Assembly (NCBI GenBank): GCA_044228505.1
Contig: JBGAUT010000008.1
Coordinates: 138,977-202,976, forward strand
Direction of reading: 5' to 3'
Length of the DNA stretch: 64,000 bases
Source of the DNA: JAEUKA01 sp044228505
Lineage (GTDB): Bacteria; Myxococcota_A; Polyangia; Palsa-1104; JAEUJZ01
Part shown: positions 36,016 to 45,477 of the stretch, piece by piece
Numbering within the stretch: position 1 is the stretch's first letter
Layout of the letters: every line of letters starts with the position of its first letter
Notes under the pieces: model-generated
Databases searched by the model: none
Seen by the model: the letters and a program-made list of their open reading frames with translations, nothing else
Told to the model about the DNA's origin: nothing
Translations under genes and position numbers: made by a program

Positions 36016-37055
36016 CTCGGCCTCTCGCAGTGCTGGTTGCCGGGGCCGGTGGCTACGTCGGAGGGGAGCTGCTGCGCCTGCTCTACCAACACCCGCTTGT
36101 CGGCAAGGTGACGGCACACAGTCGCAGTCAGGACAAAAAGGGCATTGCCGACGTTCATCCCACGCTGGCCCCACTCACCCAAGACCGATTTGTCGCTGGA
36201 GAGCTGGCATCACTCGTCGGCCACCACGATGTGGTGATGATGGCCCTGGAGCACGGTGAGTCGGCCTGCCTGGTTGGAGCACTACTAGAACAACACCCAC
36301 GCCTGCTGATCGATCTGGCGGCGGATTTTCGCGTCGCTGACGCCGATTTGTACGCTCGCTACTATGGCCCGCACAAGGCCCCGGAGCTTTTGCCCCGTTT
36401 CCGCTATGGACTCTGCGATGTCGTCGGAGACCAGCTACGTTCAGCTACTGCCATCGCCGCTCCGGGCTGTTTTGCGACGGCTGCGCAGCTTGCGCTGTAC
36501 CCCCTGCGGAACCTGCTGGGACAGGCGACGCCTGCGCTATTCGCCGTCACCGGATCGAGCGGAGCGGGTGCCAAACCGCGTGACACCACCCATCACCCGG
36601 CTCGTGCCCACAACCTGTTTGCCTATTCGTCGTTTTCGCACCGTCACGAGGCCGAGATTCTCGGCAGCCTGCGAGCGTGGACCGGACGGCCCGATGCGAT
36701 GGCACGACTCATCACCCACTCGGGACCGATGGTGCGTGGCATCTACCTGACCCTCCACGCCTCCTTGGCCGAGCCGCTTCCGAAAGGAAAGGTCGAGCAG
36801 GCATTCAGTGACGCGTACGCAACCCGACCGCTCGTGCGGCTCCTTCCCAAACCACCCGAGCTGACCCACGCCATCGGCTCCAGCTACGCACTGCTCCACG
36901 CCTGCCAGAGCCCGGACGGAAAAGAGATCCAAGTGACGATTGCTATTGACAATTTACTAAAAGGTGCTGCCGGACAGGCGGTGCAAGCGATGAACCTGGC
37001 GCTCGGGATGCCCGAAACGGGCGGACTCCAGGCGGTGGGGGCGTTCCCATGCTAA
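36012..37055 (+). CDS. argC: N-acyl-gamma-glutamyl-phosphate reductase
   Basis: 347 residues. Rossmann start V-A-G-A-G-G-Y-V-G-G-E-L binds NADPH. Catalytic Cys153 lies in A-P-G-C-F-A-T-A. The loop S-S-G-A-G-A-K-P and the H-S-G-P-M-V-R-G-I segment with the general-base His are present. It reduces N-acyl-glutamyl phosphate to the semialdehyde. Overlaps the preceding gene by 4 bp and argD by 7 bp. Whether its acyl group is acetyl or succinyl is not decided by these motifs. Confidence 0.93.
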   Translation: MTRPLAVLVAGAGGYVGGELLRLLYQHPLVGKVTAHSRSQDKKGIADVHPTLAPLTQDRFVAGELASLVGHHDVVMMALEHGESACLVGALLEQHPRLLIDLAADFRVADADLYARYYGPHKAPELLPRFRYGLCDVVGDQLRSATAIAAPGCFATAAQLALYPLRNLLGQATPALFAVTGSSGAGAKPRDTTHHPARAHNLFAYSSFSHRHEAEILGSLRAWTGRPDAMARLITHSGPMVRGIYLTLHASLAEPLPKGKVEQAFSDAYATRPLVRLLPKPPELTHAIGSSYALLHACQSPDGKEIQVTIAIDNLLKGAAGQAVQAMNLALGMPETGGLQAVGAFPC

Positions 37056-38209
37056 GTCGATCGAGCACTTCGGCGCTGTTGCCGGTCTATGCGCAACTGC
37101 CGGTGCATCCGCAGAGAGGTCAAGGCTCGTGGCTGTACGACGAACAGGGCCAGCGCTGGCTCGATGCGTACGGCGGTCATGCGGTGGCTTCGACGGGACA
37201 CTGTCATCCCAAGGTCGTCCAGGCCATCTGCGAGCAGGCCGAGTCGCTCCTGTTCTACTCGACGGCTCTGCCGCATCCGATTCGGGAACGTCTGGCGTCG
37301 GCCATTGTCGCGCACTGTCCGTCCCCACTCACGAAGGTGTTCCTGTGTAACTCCGGGGCCGAGGCCAACGAGAACGCGCTGCACCTTGCCCGCAAAATAA
37401 CGGGGCGACAGCTCTTTGTGTCCATCGAGGGTGGCTGGCATGGCCGAACTGCCGCAACTCTGGCGGTCACCGATGGTGAAAAATACATGGCCGGGGCGAG
37501 GCGAGCAGGAATCCCGCTGTCGATCAAGGTGCCATGGAACGACCCGGCGACGCTGCTGGCGACTGTTGATGACACCATCGCCGGGGTGATCCTAGAGCCC
37601 GTCCAAGGCCTGACCGGAGCGCGGGATTTGCCGGTCGAGCTGATCGCTGCTGCGCGAAAGGCCTGTGATCGCAGCGGTGCCCAGCTGATCTTCGACGAGG
37701 TGCAGTGTGGCGTCGGTCGCTGCGGTTCCTTCACAACCGCAGAGTCGATCGGCATCACACCCGACCTGCTCACGTTGGCCAAGGGTCTGGCGTCGGGGCT
37801 TCCGATTGCGGCGGTCCTCACCACCGATGCCATCTCCGCCCATATCAAGCAGGGCGACTTGGGCAGCACGTTTGGCGGGGGCCCAGTTCCCTGTGCGGCA
37901 GCGCTCGCCACCCTCGCCGTACTGGATGAAGAGCGGCTTTGCGAAAACGCGGTCACCATCGGCGAGTTCCTGCGACATGGAGCGCTCGCGCTCGGCACCG
38001 ACAAAGTGGCCGCCGTCCAGGGTCGCGGGCTGCTCCTCGGTCTGCGCCTTCGCCTTCCTGCCGTCGAGGTACAGACCGCCCTGCTCCGTCACCACATCAT
38101 CGTTGGCACATCCTCGGACCCGAGCGTCCTGCGACTGATGCCCCCGCTGTCATTTTCGCGAAGCGAGGCGGAGCTTTTACTCCAGGCCCTCGCCAAGGTG
38201 CTGTCATGA
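37049..38209 (+). CDS. argD: N-acylornithine aminotransferase (class III)
   Basis: 386 residues. Class III aminotransferase with C-N-S-G-A-E-A-N-E at 100-108, G-G-W-H-G-R-T near 128, F-D-E-V-Q-C-G at 215-221 and the PLP Lys245 in L-A-K-G-L-A-S-G. It moves an amino group from glutamate to the semialdehyde, giving N-acylornithine. Position between argC and the N-acylornithine carbamoyltransferase fixes the assignment better than sequence alone. Overlaps argC by 7 bp and the next gene by 4 bp. Confidence 0.92.
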   Translation: MLSRSSTSALLPVYAQLPVHPQRGQGSWLYDEQGQRWLDAYGGHAVASTGHCHPKVVQAICEQAESLLFYSTALPHPIRERLASAIVAHCPSPLTKVFLCNSGAEANENALHLARKITGRQLFVSIEGGWHGRTAATLAVTDGEKYMAGARRAGIPLSIKVPWNDPATLLATVDDTIAGVILEPVQGLTGARDLPVELIAAARKACDRSGAQLIFDEVQCGVGRCGSFTTAESIGITPDLLTLAKGLASGLPIAAVLTTDAISAHIKQGDLGSTFGGGPVPCAAALATLAVLDEERLCENAVTIGEFLRHGALALGTDKVAAVQGRGLLLGLRLRLPAVEVQTALLRHHIIVGTSSDPSVLRLMPPLSFSRSEAELLLQALAKVLS

Positions 38210-39255
38210 CGCCGCCACTATCAGTTCCCCCCATCGGAAAGCGAGACTTTCTGGATATGGCCGACCTGGCCCCAAGCGAGCTCCATCGGCTGCTCGACTT
38301 GGCTGGACGACTCAAGCGCGGCGAGGTCAAACGCAAAGACGCACTTGCCCAAAAAGTGCTGGCGATGGTGTTCCTCGATCCCAGCCTGCGCACCCGGACC
38401 AGCTTCGAGGTCGCGATGTTTCTGCACGGTGGCCACGCGGTGGTCCTTGAACCGGGCCGCACAAGCTGGGCCTGGGAAACCCAAAAAGGCGTGGTCATGG
38501 ACGGCACCACCGTCGAGCACATCGCTGAAGCAGCCCGTGTCCTCGGTCGCTATGCCGATGCCGTCGCTCTGCGCGCATTCCCCAAAGGCAGCGACTGGTC
38601 TGTCGAGCGCGAGGACCGCATCATGCGCGACTTTGCCCACTACTGTGAAAAGCCCGTCATCAACCTAGAGTCCGTCCGTCGCCATCCCTGCCAAGGACTC
38701 GCCGACGCACTGACCCTACGCGAGCGACTCACGACCCCAGCAGGCCGTCGGTGCGTGCTGATGTGGTCGTATCACCCCAAACCGCTACCGACTGCGGTGC
38801 CAGCCAGCGCGGCGATTGCTGCCGTCAGCCAAGGTATGAACCTGACCATCGCGCATCCACCGGGCTACGAGCTAGACCCCGATGACATGGCCACGATCCA
38901 AAGAGTCGCTGGCATAAGCGGTGGCAGTGTCGCGGTCAGTCATCAGCTAGACGAATCGCTCGATGGAGCGGATGTGGTCTACGTCAAGTCGTGGGGCGCT
39001 CTCGGACGCTTCGGTCGTCCCGCCGAGGAAGCCGAGCTTCGCCAAGGCCGTCACGACTGGCGCATGACCGAAGCCCGCAGCAACAAGCTATCGAGCGACG
39101 GCTTTGTCATGCATTGCCTGCCGGTCCGCCGCAACATCGAGATCGACGATGCAGTACTCGACGGTCCCCGCTCGGCAGTCGTCGACGAGGCCGAAAACCG
39201 GCTCCACGTCCAGCGCGCCCTGCTCATTGAACTCATCGGCGATATGTCGCTGTAG
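38206..39255 (+). CDS. argF': N-acylornithine carbamoyltransferase, probably N-succinylornithine-specific
   Basis: 349 residues from ATG 38206, whose ATGA overlaps the argD stop; the frame is open further upstream but only in the argD shadow. Carbamoyl-phosphate motif D-P-S-L-R-T-R-T-S-F at 58-67 and H-C-L-P-V-R-R-N near 301-308. The segment S-Y-H-P-K-P-L-P-T-A-V and the long H-G-G-H-A-V-V-L loop mark the acylornithine group, not ordinary ArgF. In an ungapped match to the Xanthomonas enzyme, Glu92 is Val103 here (M-D-G-T-T-V-E-H). Glu92 to Val is reported to switch that enzyme to succinylornithine. The carboxylated Lys302 of Xanthomonas corresponds to Glu312. Confidence 0.88.
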   Translation: MTPPLSVPPIGKRDFLDMADLAPSELHRLLDLAGRLKRGEVKRKDALAQKVLAMVFLDPSLRTRTSFEVAMFLHGGHAVVLEPGRTSWAWETQKGVVMDGTTVEHIAEAARVLGRYADAVALRAFPKGSDWSVEREDRIMRDFAHYCEKPVINLESVRRHPCQGLADALTLRERLTTPAGRRCVLMWSYHPKPLPTAVPASAAIAAVSQGMNLTIAHPPGYELDPDDMATIQRVAGISGGSVAVSHQLDESLDGADVVYVKSWGALGRFGRPAEEAELRQGRHDWRMTEARSNKLSSDGFVMHCLPVRRNIEIDDAVLDGPRSAVVDEAENRLHVQRALLIELIGDMSL

Positions 39256-39285
39256 CGAGCTTCGCCAAGCCGAAAGGATTTTCCC

Positions 39286-40230
39286 GTGTCTATCGAGCCA
39301 GCCAAAGGCATTGCGGGCCTCAAGGGAGCGCTTCGTTACGTGCGCGCCTACCGCGACCAAATCTTCGTCGTCAAGCTTGGGGGCGAGGTGTTACATCAGG
39401 CCGAAGCGCTCGCTGGCGTGGCCGCCCAGGTGTCACTGCTGTCGTCGCTTGGTGTGCGTCTGGTGATCGTCCATGGTGGCGGTCCTCAGGCCAGCGCACT
39501 GTCCCGTCGCCTCGGCAGCGAGCCCAAGATCATCGCAGGTCGCCGCGTCACCGATGACATCGCTCTCGAAGCGGTGGTGATGTCGGTAGCCGGTCAGCTC
39601 AACGTCGCGGTGCTGTCGGCACTGCGGGCCCATCACGTACGCGCTGTTGGCCTATCGGGAGTCGACGCCGAGCTGGTCTCCGCCCACAAGCGCCCGCCCG
39701 TTCAGGTCGTGGATGACAACGGCCACGAACAGTTGGTCGACTTTGGACACGTCGGGGATGTCGAGCGCGTCGACCCGCGAGTGCTGGAAACGCTGCTGCA
39801 AGCGGGTTACATCCCGGTGGTCTCGTGCCTGGCCGGCGACGAGCACGGCAGCGTCTTTAACGTCAACGCCGACACGCTTGCTGAAAGCCTGGCTGTCGCT
39901 CTGCGCGCCCAGAAGCTCATTTTCCTCACGAGCTCCCCCGGTGTGCTTCGTGATCGCAACAACCCGGCGACACTCGTCACCTTCGCGGACCCCGACGATC
40001 TGGCCAGCCTACTCGCCAGCGGGGCCATTGCTGGGGGCATGCGTCCCAAGGTCGAAGCCTGCATTCGCGCCGCCACCGGTGGTGTCGAGCGCACCCACAT
40101 CATCGATGGTGCGGCACCCGATTCGCTGCTGTTCGAGGTCTTCACCGGTGCCGGATGCGGCACGATGATCGTCGGACGGAAAGAAAAGGCGACCTATCTG
40201 GGAGTCGATCTTGCCGCACTCCTTGGCTAG
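39286..40230 (+). CDS. argB: N-acylglutamate kinase
   Basis: 314 residues from GTG 39286, with AAAGGA about 8 nt upstream. Amino-acid-kinase fold: V-V-K-L-G-G-E-V, V-H-G-G-G-P-Q, N-V-N-A-D-T-L-A and the C-terminal G-G-M-R-P-K-V-E-A. It phosphorylates the gamma carboxyl of N-acylglutamate, the second step of the pathway. The gap of 30 bp after argF' is the largest in the first half of the operon. It overlaps argE by 20 bp. Confidence 0.92.
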   Translation: MSIEPAKGIAGLKGALRYVRAYRDQIFVVKLGGEVLHQAEALAGVAAQVSLLSSLGVRLVIVHGGGPQASALSRRLGSEPKIIAGRRVTDDIALEAVVMSVAGQLNVAVLSALRAHHVRAVGLSGVDAELVSAHKRPPVQVVDDNGHEQLVDFGHVGDVERVDPRVLETLLQAGYIPVVSCLAGDEHGSVFNVNADTLAESLAVALRAQKLIFLTSSPGVLRDRNNPATLVTFADPDDLASLLASGAIAGGMRPKVEACIRAATGGVERTHIIDGAAPDSLLFEVFTGAGCGTMIVGRKEKATYLGVDLAALLG

Positions 40231-41326
40231 CGCAGCTTCCGGGGCTCTCGATGAGATCGCGCTGCTCGCCGACCTGGTGCGCACGCCGTCTGTGTCAGGG
40301 GATGAAGCGGCTGTCGCCACCCTCGTCGAGCAAGTCGCCATACGCTACGGCTTGCCGGTTCGCCGCGACGATGCGATGGTCGCGATTGAGCTTTCCAGCG
40401 ACAAACCCGGTAAAAGCCTCGCGCTGGTCTCGCATCTGGACACCGTGCCCGTTGGTCAAGGCTGGACCCGTGCGCCGTTTGAACCCACCATCGAAGACGG
40501 CAGGCTGTGGGGTCGCGGATCCAACGATGCCAAGGCCAGCGTCGCGGCAATGATCGGAGCAGCGCTCGATGTGATGCGTGCCGGTGGTCCACCAAGCGGC
40601 CGTCTGCTGGTCGTGCTGGGCTTCTGCGAGGAAACCCGTGACACCAGCATGCCCCGCGCCGTGCCCAGGCTCGGACCACTCGATGCCGCCATCGTTGGAG
40701 AGCCGACCTCGCTGGATCTGGCCGTCGCGCAGCGGGGGCTGATGATGGTTGATCTCCTTGCACACGGCGATCAGTGTCATGCCGCCTATGCCGCCGAGCG
40801 CGGGGCTCGCTCCGCCGTGCTGACGCTGGCCGCTGATCTGCTCAAGCTTCCGTCGCTGTGTACCGAAAGACCGCATCCTCTGCTGGGACAACCGACGATT
40901 ACCCCGACCGTGCTGGAGGCTGGCGTCGCCCGCAACGTGACACCACCGACCGCCAAAGCCGTGCTCGACCTGCGCACGACGCCAAGCTGGGCTCACGCCG
41001 AGCTTGGACCATATCTTCAGGCCGCGCTACGCAGTCAGGTCGTGGTGACCTCGTCGCGACTCCAGCCCTGTGAGACGCCCGAAGGCTCACCGCTACTTAG
41101 CGCTGCGCTCGCACTCAGTCCAACGGCCCGTCGCTATGGTAGCCCCACCTGTTCAGACTGGGTCTTTTTGCGCCATCTCGATGCCATCAAGTGCGGTCCT
41201 GGCGACAGTCGCGTCTCGCACACCGCCGATGAGTGGGTGGCCCTCGATCAAGTTCGCGCCGCCCGGCTTTTCTATGCCGCGCTGGCGACGCGCTATCTCG
41301 CCACTGGCGTTCCCTGCTCGGAGTAG
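40211..41326 (+). CDS. argE: M20 metallo-deacylase (ArgE-like, N-acylcitrulline or N-acylornithine)
   Basis: 371 residues. TTG 40211 is taken as the start because GGAG lies 6 nt ahead and no ATG suits. Dinuclear zinc M20 residues are visible: H75-L-D77, D106 in G-S-N-D-A, catalytic Glu140 or 141 in F-C-E-E-T, Glu164 in V-G-E-P-T, and a final His in V-S-H-T-A-D-E. Because the carbamoyltransferase works on acylated ornithine, this enzyme probably removes the acyl group from N-acylcitrulline. G-S-N-D-A-K-A-S and A-V-A-Q-R-G-L-M recall the Bacteroidota version. Confidence 0.88.
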   Translation: MPHSLASAASGALDEIALLADLVRTPSVSGDEAAVATLVEQVAIRYGLPVRRDDAMVAIELSSDKPGKSLALVSHLDTVPVGQGWTRAPFEPTIEDGRLWGRGSNDAKASVAAMIGAALDVMRAGGPPSGRLLVVLGFCEETRDTSMPRAVPRLGPLDAAIVGEPTSLDLAVAQRGLMMVDLLAHGDQCHAAYAAERGARSAVLTLAADLLKLPSLCTERPHPLLGQPTITPTVLEAGVARNVTPPTAKAVLDLRTTPSWAHAELGPYLQAALRSQVVVTSSRLQPCETPEGSPLLSAALALSPTARRYGSPTCSDWVFLRHLDAIKCGPGDSRVSHTADEWVALDQVRAARLFYAALATRYLATGVPCSE

Positions 41327-41345
41327 ATTCCCTCGGAGCCGTTCC

Positions 41346-42749
41346 ATGAGCCAAGCCCCTTCGCCGACAACCCTGTGGTCCCCGTCCGCCCCACCCAACG
41401 AGCGCGCCCTGTCCTACACCATCGGCGACGATCCGCACTGGGACAGTCGCTTGCTCACCTGGGATGTGCTCGGCAGCCTCGGTCACATCGCCGGACTGCA
41501 CAGTGCCGGCCTTTTGACCCCACGCGATCATGCGCAGCTCCACAACCATCTGGTCGAGGCGCTGGCGGCGATTGAGCGCGGCGAGCTGTCGATCGCCCGC
41601 GAACATGAAGATGGTCACACGGCCGTCGAGCTGTGGCTTTCCCAGCGCGACCCCGAGCTGGGGGCACGACTGCACACCGGACGCTCGCGCAACGACCAAA
41701 TCGCCTGCGATGTGCGCTTGTTTGGCAAAGATGCGCTGCTGGGGCTTTTGGAACTGGGGACGCGGCTCGCGGCGGCCCTGCTGGGCTTTGCGTCACAACA
41801 TCGGCTGGTGCTATGGCCCGGCTTTACTCACCAGCGCCGCGCCATGCCGTCATCCCTGGGTCTGTGGGCGGCAGCGTTTGCGGAAGGACTGATCGACACG
41901 CTGGAAACCGGACCCTCGCTGCTCACCCAGCTCGATCGCTCGCCACTCGGTAGCGCGGCGGGCTATGGCGTGCCATTGGCGCTCAACCGCGAGGCAACCG
42001 CTCGCGCACTCGGCTTTGCGGACGTCGTGCAGACCGTGACGGCGGTTCAAAACGGACGCGGCAAGCTGGAGTCGGCGCTGCTGTTCTTCTGTACCCAGCT
42101 CGCGCATGAGCTGTCGCGGCTTGCCAGCGATGTCTGCCTGTATTCCGCCGAGGAGTTTGGTTTTCTGATCCTGCCCGGTGACCTGGCCACCGGTTCGAGC
42201 CTGATGCCGCACAAGCGCAACCCCGACGTGTTCGAGCTGACCCGCGCCCGGGCCGCTGCACTCGACGGCGATCTCGCGCAGCTTCGCTTCCTGGGTAGCA
42301 AGCTCACCTCCGGCTATCACCGCGACTTTCAGCTACTCAAAGAGCCGCTGCTGCGCGGCGTCCAGCGCACCGCCGAGATGCTCGACATCATGGCGCTCGC
42401 GGTACCCAAGCTTGGCGTCGACAAAGAGCGCTGCTTGGCGGCGGTAAGCGGCAACCTGCTGGTGACCGATGAAGTGATTCGCCGCGTCGAGTCCGGCGAG
42501 CCCTTCCGCACCGCCTATCGCAACGTCGCCGCCGAGCTAAAGCAAGACGCCCTGCACACTCCACCACCGAGCGCCAAGGACTTGATCCGTCGCCGCCGCT
42601 CCACCGGAGGCATCGGCAACCTGGGACTCACCAAGCTTCATGCCCGCCTGCGTCGCTGTCAAAAAGCGACCAGCCACGCCCGAACCCGGTTTGCCGAGGC
42701 GCTTACGACCCTGAAGGCCCCGCTGGTAGTCCCCGAGGCGCAGTCATGA
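41346..42749 (+). CDS. argH: Argininosuccinate lyase
   Basis: 467 residues from ATG 41346, with GGAG about 8 nt ahead. Fumarase/aspartase superfamily with T-G-R-S-R-N-D-Q near residue 115 and the signature G-S-S-L-M-P-H-K-R-N-P. It splits argininosuccinate into arginine and fumarate. The C-terminal region is somewhat basic and ends close to the argR start, overlapping it by 4 bp. The frame is open for 92 codons upstream, but that region is argE read in another frame. Confidence 0.94.
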   Translation: MSQAPSPTTLWSPSAPPNERALSYTIGDDPHWDSRLLTWDVLGSLGHIAGLHSAGLLTPRDHAQLHNHLVEALAAIERGELSIAREHEDGHTAVELWLSQRDPELGARLHTGRSRNDQIACDVRLFGKDALLGLLELGTRLAAALLGFASQHRLVLWPGFTHQRRAMPSSLGLWAAAFAEGLIDTLETGPSLLTQLDRSPLGSAAGYGVPLALNREATARALGFADVVQTVTAVQNGRGKLESALLFFCTQLAHELSRLASDVCLYSAEEFGFLILPGDLATGSSLMPHKRNPDVFELTRARAAALDGDLAQLRFLGSKLTSGYHRDFQLLKEPLLRGVQRTAEMLDIMALAVPKLGVDKERCLAAVSGNLLVTDEVIRRVESGEPFRTAYRNVAAELKQDALHTPPPSAKDLIRRRRSTGGIGNLGLTKLHARLRRCQKATSHARTRFAEALTTLKAPLVVPEAQS

Positions 42750-43237
42750 AGAGCCGCCGCGCCCTGCGACTGCGCAAGCTGCTCGAGCTGGTCAGTTCTC
42801 GTGAGCTGCGCACCCAAGAGGAAGTCAAAGACGCGCTCGTGTCCGAAGGCTGGCAGGTCACCCAGTCCTCGGTCAGCCGAGACATTGCGGCGCTCCGGCT
42901 CAGCAAAGAAGGCGGCGTCTACGTCAGGCCGACGCAACGCACGCTCCATGTCGGCCAGGCTGGTGGTCACGCGCTCACCGCGATCCTGAGCGAGTCGATC
43001 CTAGAGAGTGCGCCCGCTGGTGACGCGCTGATCGTCCTGCACACCCCGCCCGGAGAAGCCAGCCGCGTCGGTTCCGCCATCGACCGCCTGGCCTATTCCG
43101 AGGTCGTCGGCACCATCGCGGGCGACGACACCGTTTTTGTCGCGGTGCGGGACAGCGCCGCCCAAAAGCGCTTCCTTGTGACCCTGCGCAAGCTCGGCGA
43201 AGAGGACAGCGACAACTCGACCTCTTCGACCACCTAG
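42746..43237 (+). CDS. argR: Arginine repressor
   Basis: 163 residues. The N-terminal winged helix carries T-Q-S-S-V-S-R-D-I, the recognition helix of ArgR. The C-terminal arginine-binding, trimer-forming part ends G-T-I-A-G-D-D-T-V-F-V-A. It overlaps argH by 4 bp and closes the operon, so it likely represses its own synthesis through the dyads before argG and carA. A short acidic Ser/Thr tail is extra. Confidence 0.93.
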   Translation: MKSRRALRLRKLLELVSSRELRTQEEVKDALVSEGWQVTQSSVSRDIAALRLSKEGGVYVRPTQRTLHVGQAGGHALTAILSESILESAPAGDALIVLHTPPGEASRVGSAIDRLAYSEVVGTIAGDDTVFVAVRDSAAQKRFLVTLRKLGEEDSDNSTSSTT

Positions 43238-43270
43238 CCAGACAAGCGACTTCTCTCTACACTGCGCGAC

Positions 43271-45442
43271 ATGTCTTCGGCACCTCCCCCCGCCACGAGC
43301 GAGCCCAAAGCGTCCGCCTCGGGCCAAAAGAGCAAGAAGCTCGACCGCGTTCGCAACATCGGAATCATCGCCCACATCGACGCTGGCAAAACCACCGTCA
43401 GCGAGCGCTTCCTGTTTTATTCAGGACGCATCCACAAGGTCGGCGACGTCGATGACGGCAACACCCAGATGGACTGGATGCCCGAGGAGCGCAAGCGCGG
43501 CATCACCATCACCGCCGCTGCGACCTCGTTTACTTGGCGCAACCACGACATCCACCTCATCGACACACCGGGTCACGTCGACTTCACCATCGAAGTCGAG
43601 CGCTCGCTGCGTGTCCTCGATGGTGCCGTCGTTGTCATGTCGGCAGTCGATGGGGTCGAGCCCCAGACCGAGACCGTCTGGCACCAAGCCGACAAGTTCC
43701 ACGTCCCGCGCATGGTGTTCGTCAACAAGATGGACCGCGTCGGGGCCAACTTCGATTCGGTGGTGGAGGACATTCGCAAGACGTTTGCGGCCTACCCGAT
43801 TCCCATCCAAGAACCCATCGGGGCCGAGGACACCTTCCTCGGGGCCTACGACCTGATCGAGCAGAAGCGCGTCACCTACAGTGGAGACGAAGATGAGCCG
43901 CCCGAGATCAGCGATCCCACCGAAGAGGATCTGGCGATCATTGGCCCCGCTCGCGAGCAGCTCATCGAGCGCGTCGGCGAAGTCGATGATGCGATCGCCG
44001 AGCTGTTCCTGTCCGGTTCCCCCGTCGATGCTCCCACCCTGCGGGCCGCAATTCGCCGTGTCACCCTCGCTCGCAAGGCCGTCCCGGTGCTGTGTGGCTC
44101 GGCGCTGCGCAACCGGGGCGTGCAGCCACTCCTCGATTCGGTGATCGACTTTCTGCCGGCCCCGACCGAAGTTCCGCCGATCACGGGCATCAATCCCCGC
44201 ACCGGCGAACCCGAGACGCGTCCATCCGATGACAAAGCACCGCTGTGTGCGCTGGCCTTCAAGATCTTCATGCTCGACGGTCGCAAGGCGGTCTATCTGC
44301 GCATCTACTCCGGCATCCTCAAGTCCGGCGACGACGTCTTCAACCCACGACTCGGTCCGCCCCAAAAAGAGGGCAAGGACTACAAGAAACAAGAGAGCCC
44401 AGACAAAAAGCCGCTCGGTCGGGTCGAAAAAATCTCGCGCCTGTTCACCGTTCACGCCGCCAGCCGCGACAAGATCGAGCAAGCGGGTGCCGGCAACATT
44501 GTCCTCGCCCTCGGTTTAAAAGACACCGCCACCGGCGACACGCTCTGCGATCCCAGGGCGCAGATTGTCCTAGAGCAGATCGATACCTATCAGCCGGTGA
44601 TCTCGCAGGCCGTCGAGGCCGCCACCAGCGTTGATGCCGAAAAGATGCTGTCGGCGCTGCAAAAGATTGCCGATGAAGATCCCACCTTCCACGTTCGCGA
44701 GGATGCCGATACCGGCCAGACGCTGATCTCGGGAATGGGCGAGCTTCACCTGGAAATTGCCCGCGACCGACTCGCCAGCGAATACAACGTCGTCGCTCGC
44801 ACCGGCAGGCCGCAGGTCGTCTATCACGAAACCGTACTCGGGTCAGGCGAAGCCGAGCACCTGTTCGAGCGACTTGGTGACGACGAGCAGCTCTTTGGCC
44901 GCGCCACCGTCCGCGTCTCCCCGCGTGCACGAGGGGCCGGTCTTTTGGTCCGCAGCGAGGTGCCACCACCATCCCCCGACTGGATTCCGGCGCTGCAGCG
45001 CGCCCTGTCCGGCTGTGTCGAAGCCGCTCTCAGTGGCATTCGCGAAGCGATGGGCTCCGGTCCCAAGGGCAACAAGCTCGTCGACATCGAAGCCGTGCTG
45101 GTTTCGGTCGAGCCCAAGCTTGATGTGGCCTCCGACGTCGGCTGGCGCATTGCCGGTTCGCGGGCGCTCATCAAAGCCTGTGAGGCCGCCACCACCGCCC
45201 TGCTCGAGCCGATCATGCACCTCGAAGTGGTGGTTCCTGACGAGTTCGTCGGCGATGTCCTTGGCGATCTCAACCAACGACGGGCCCAGATCCTCGATGT
45301 CGGCATTCGGGGCAACCGCCGCTGTGTCATCGCCGAGCTACCGCTACGCGCCCTATTCGGCTACTCCACCGCCGTCCGCTCCGCCACCCAAGGTCGCGCC
45401 GACTTTGTCATGACCTTCTCCAAATACGACACCTGGTCGTAA
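43271..45442 (+). CDS. Elongation factor G paralogue
   Basis: 723 residues. GTPase motifs A-H-I-D-A-G-K-T-T, D-T-P-G-H and N-K-M-D-R are intact, followed by domains II to V; domain IV (R-P-Q-V-V-Y-H-E-T) is near residue 518. An N-terminal Ala/Ser/Lys-rich extension of about 25 residues precedes the G domain. No tufA, rpsL or rpsG lies nearby, so it may be a second EF-G rather than the str-operon copy. It begins 33 bp after argR and could be read through from the arg operon. Motifs do not tell whether it works in elongation or ribosome recycling. Confidence 0.88.
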   Translation: MSSAPPPATSEPKASASGQKSKKLDRVRNIGIIAHIDAGKTTVSERFLFYSGRIHKVGDVDDGNTQMDWMPEERKRGITITAAATSFTWRNHDIHLIDTPGHVDFTIEVERSLRVLDGAVVVMSAVDGVEPQTETVWHQADKFHVPRMVFVNKMDRVGANFDSVVEDIRKTFAAYPIPIQEPIGAEDTFLGAYDLIEQKRVTYSGDEDEPPEISDPTEEDLAIIGPAREQLIERVGEVDDAIAELFLSGSPVDAPTLRAAIRRVTLARKAVPVLCGSALRNRGVQPLLDSVIDFLPAPTEVPPITGINPRTGEPETRPSDDKAPLCALAFKIFMLDGRKAVYLRIYSGILKSGDDVFNPRLGPPQKEGKDYKKQESPDKKPLGRVEKISRLFTVHAASRDKIEQAGAGNIVLALGLKDTATGDTLCDPRAQIVLEQIDTYQPVISQAVEAATSVDAEKMLSALQKIADEDPTFHVREDADTGQTLISGMGELHLEIARDRLASEYNVVARTGRPQVVYHETVLGSGEAEHLFERLGDDEQLFGRATVRVSPRARGAGLLVRSEVPPPSPDWIPALQRALSGCVEAALSGIREAMGSGPKGNKLVDIEAVLVSVEPKLDVASDVGWRIAGSRALIKACEAATTALLEPIMHLEVVVPDEFVGDVLGDLNQRRAQILDVGIRGNRRCVIAELPLRALFGYSTAVRSATQGRADFVMTFSKYDTWS

Positions 45443-45477
45443 CGATCGGGCCTTAGGGGAGACTCGCTCCGCCGGCG

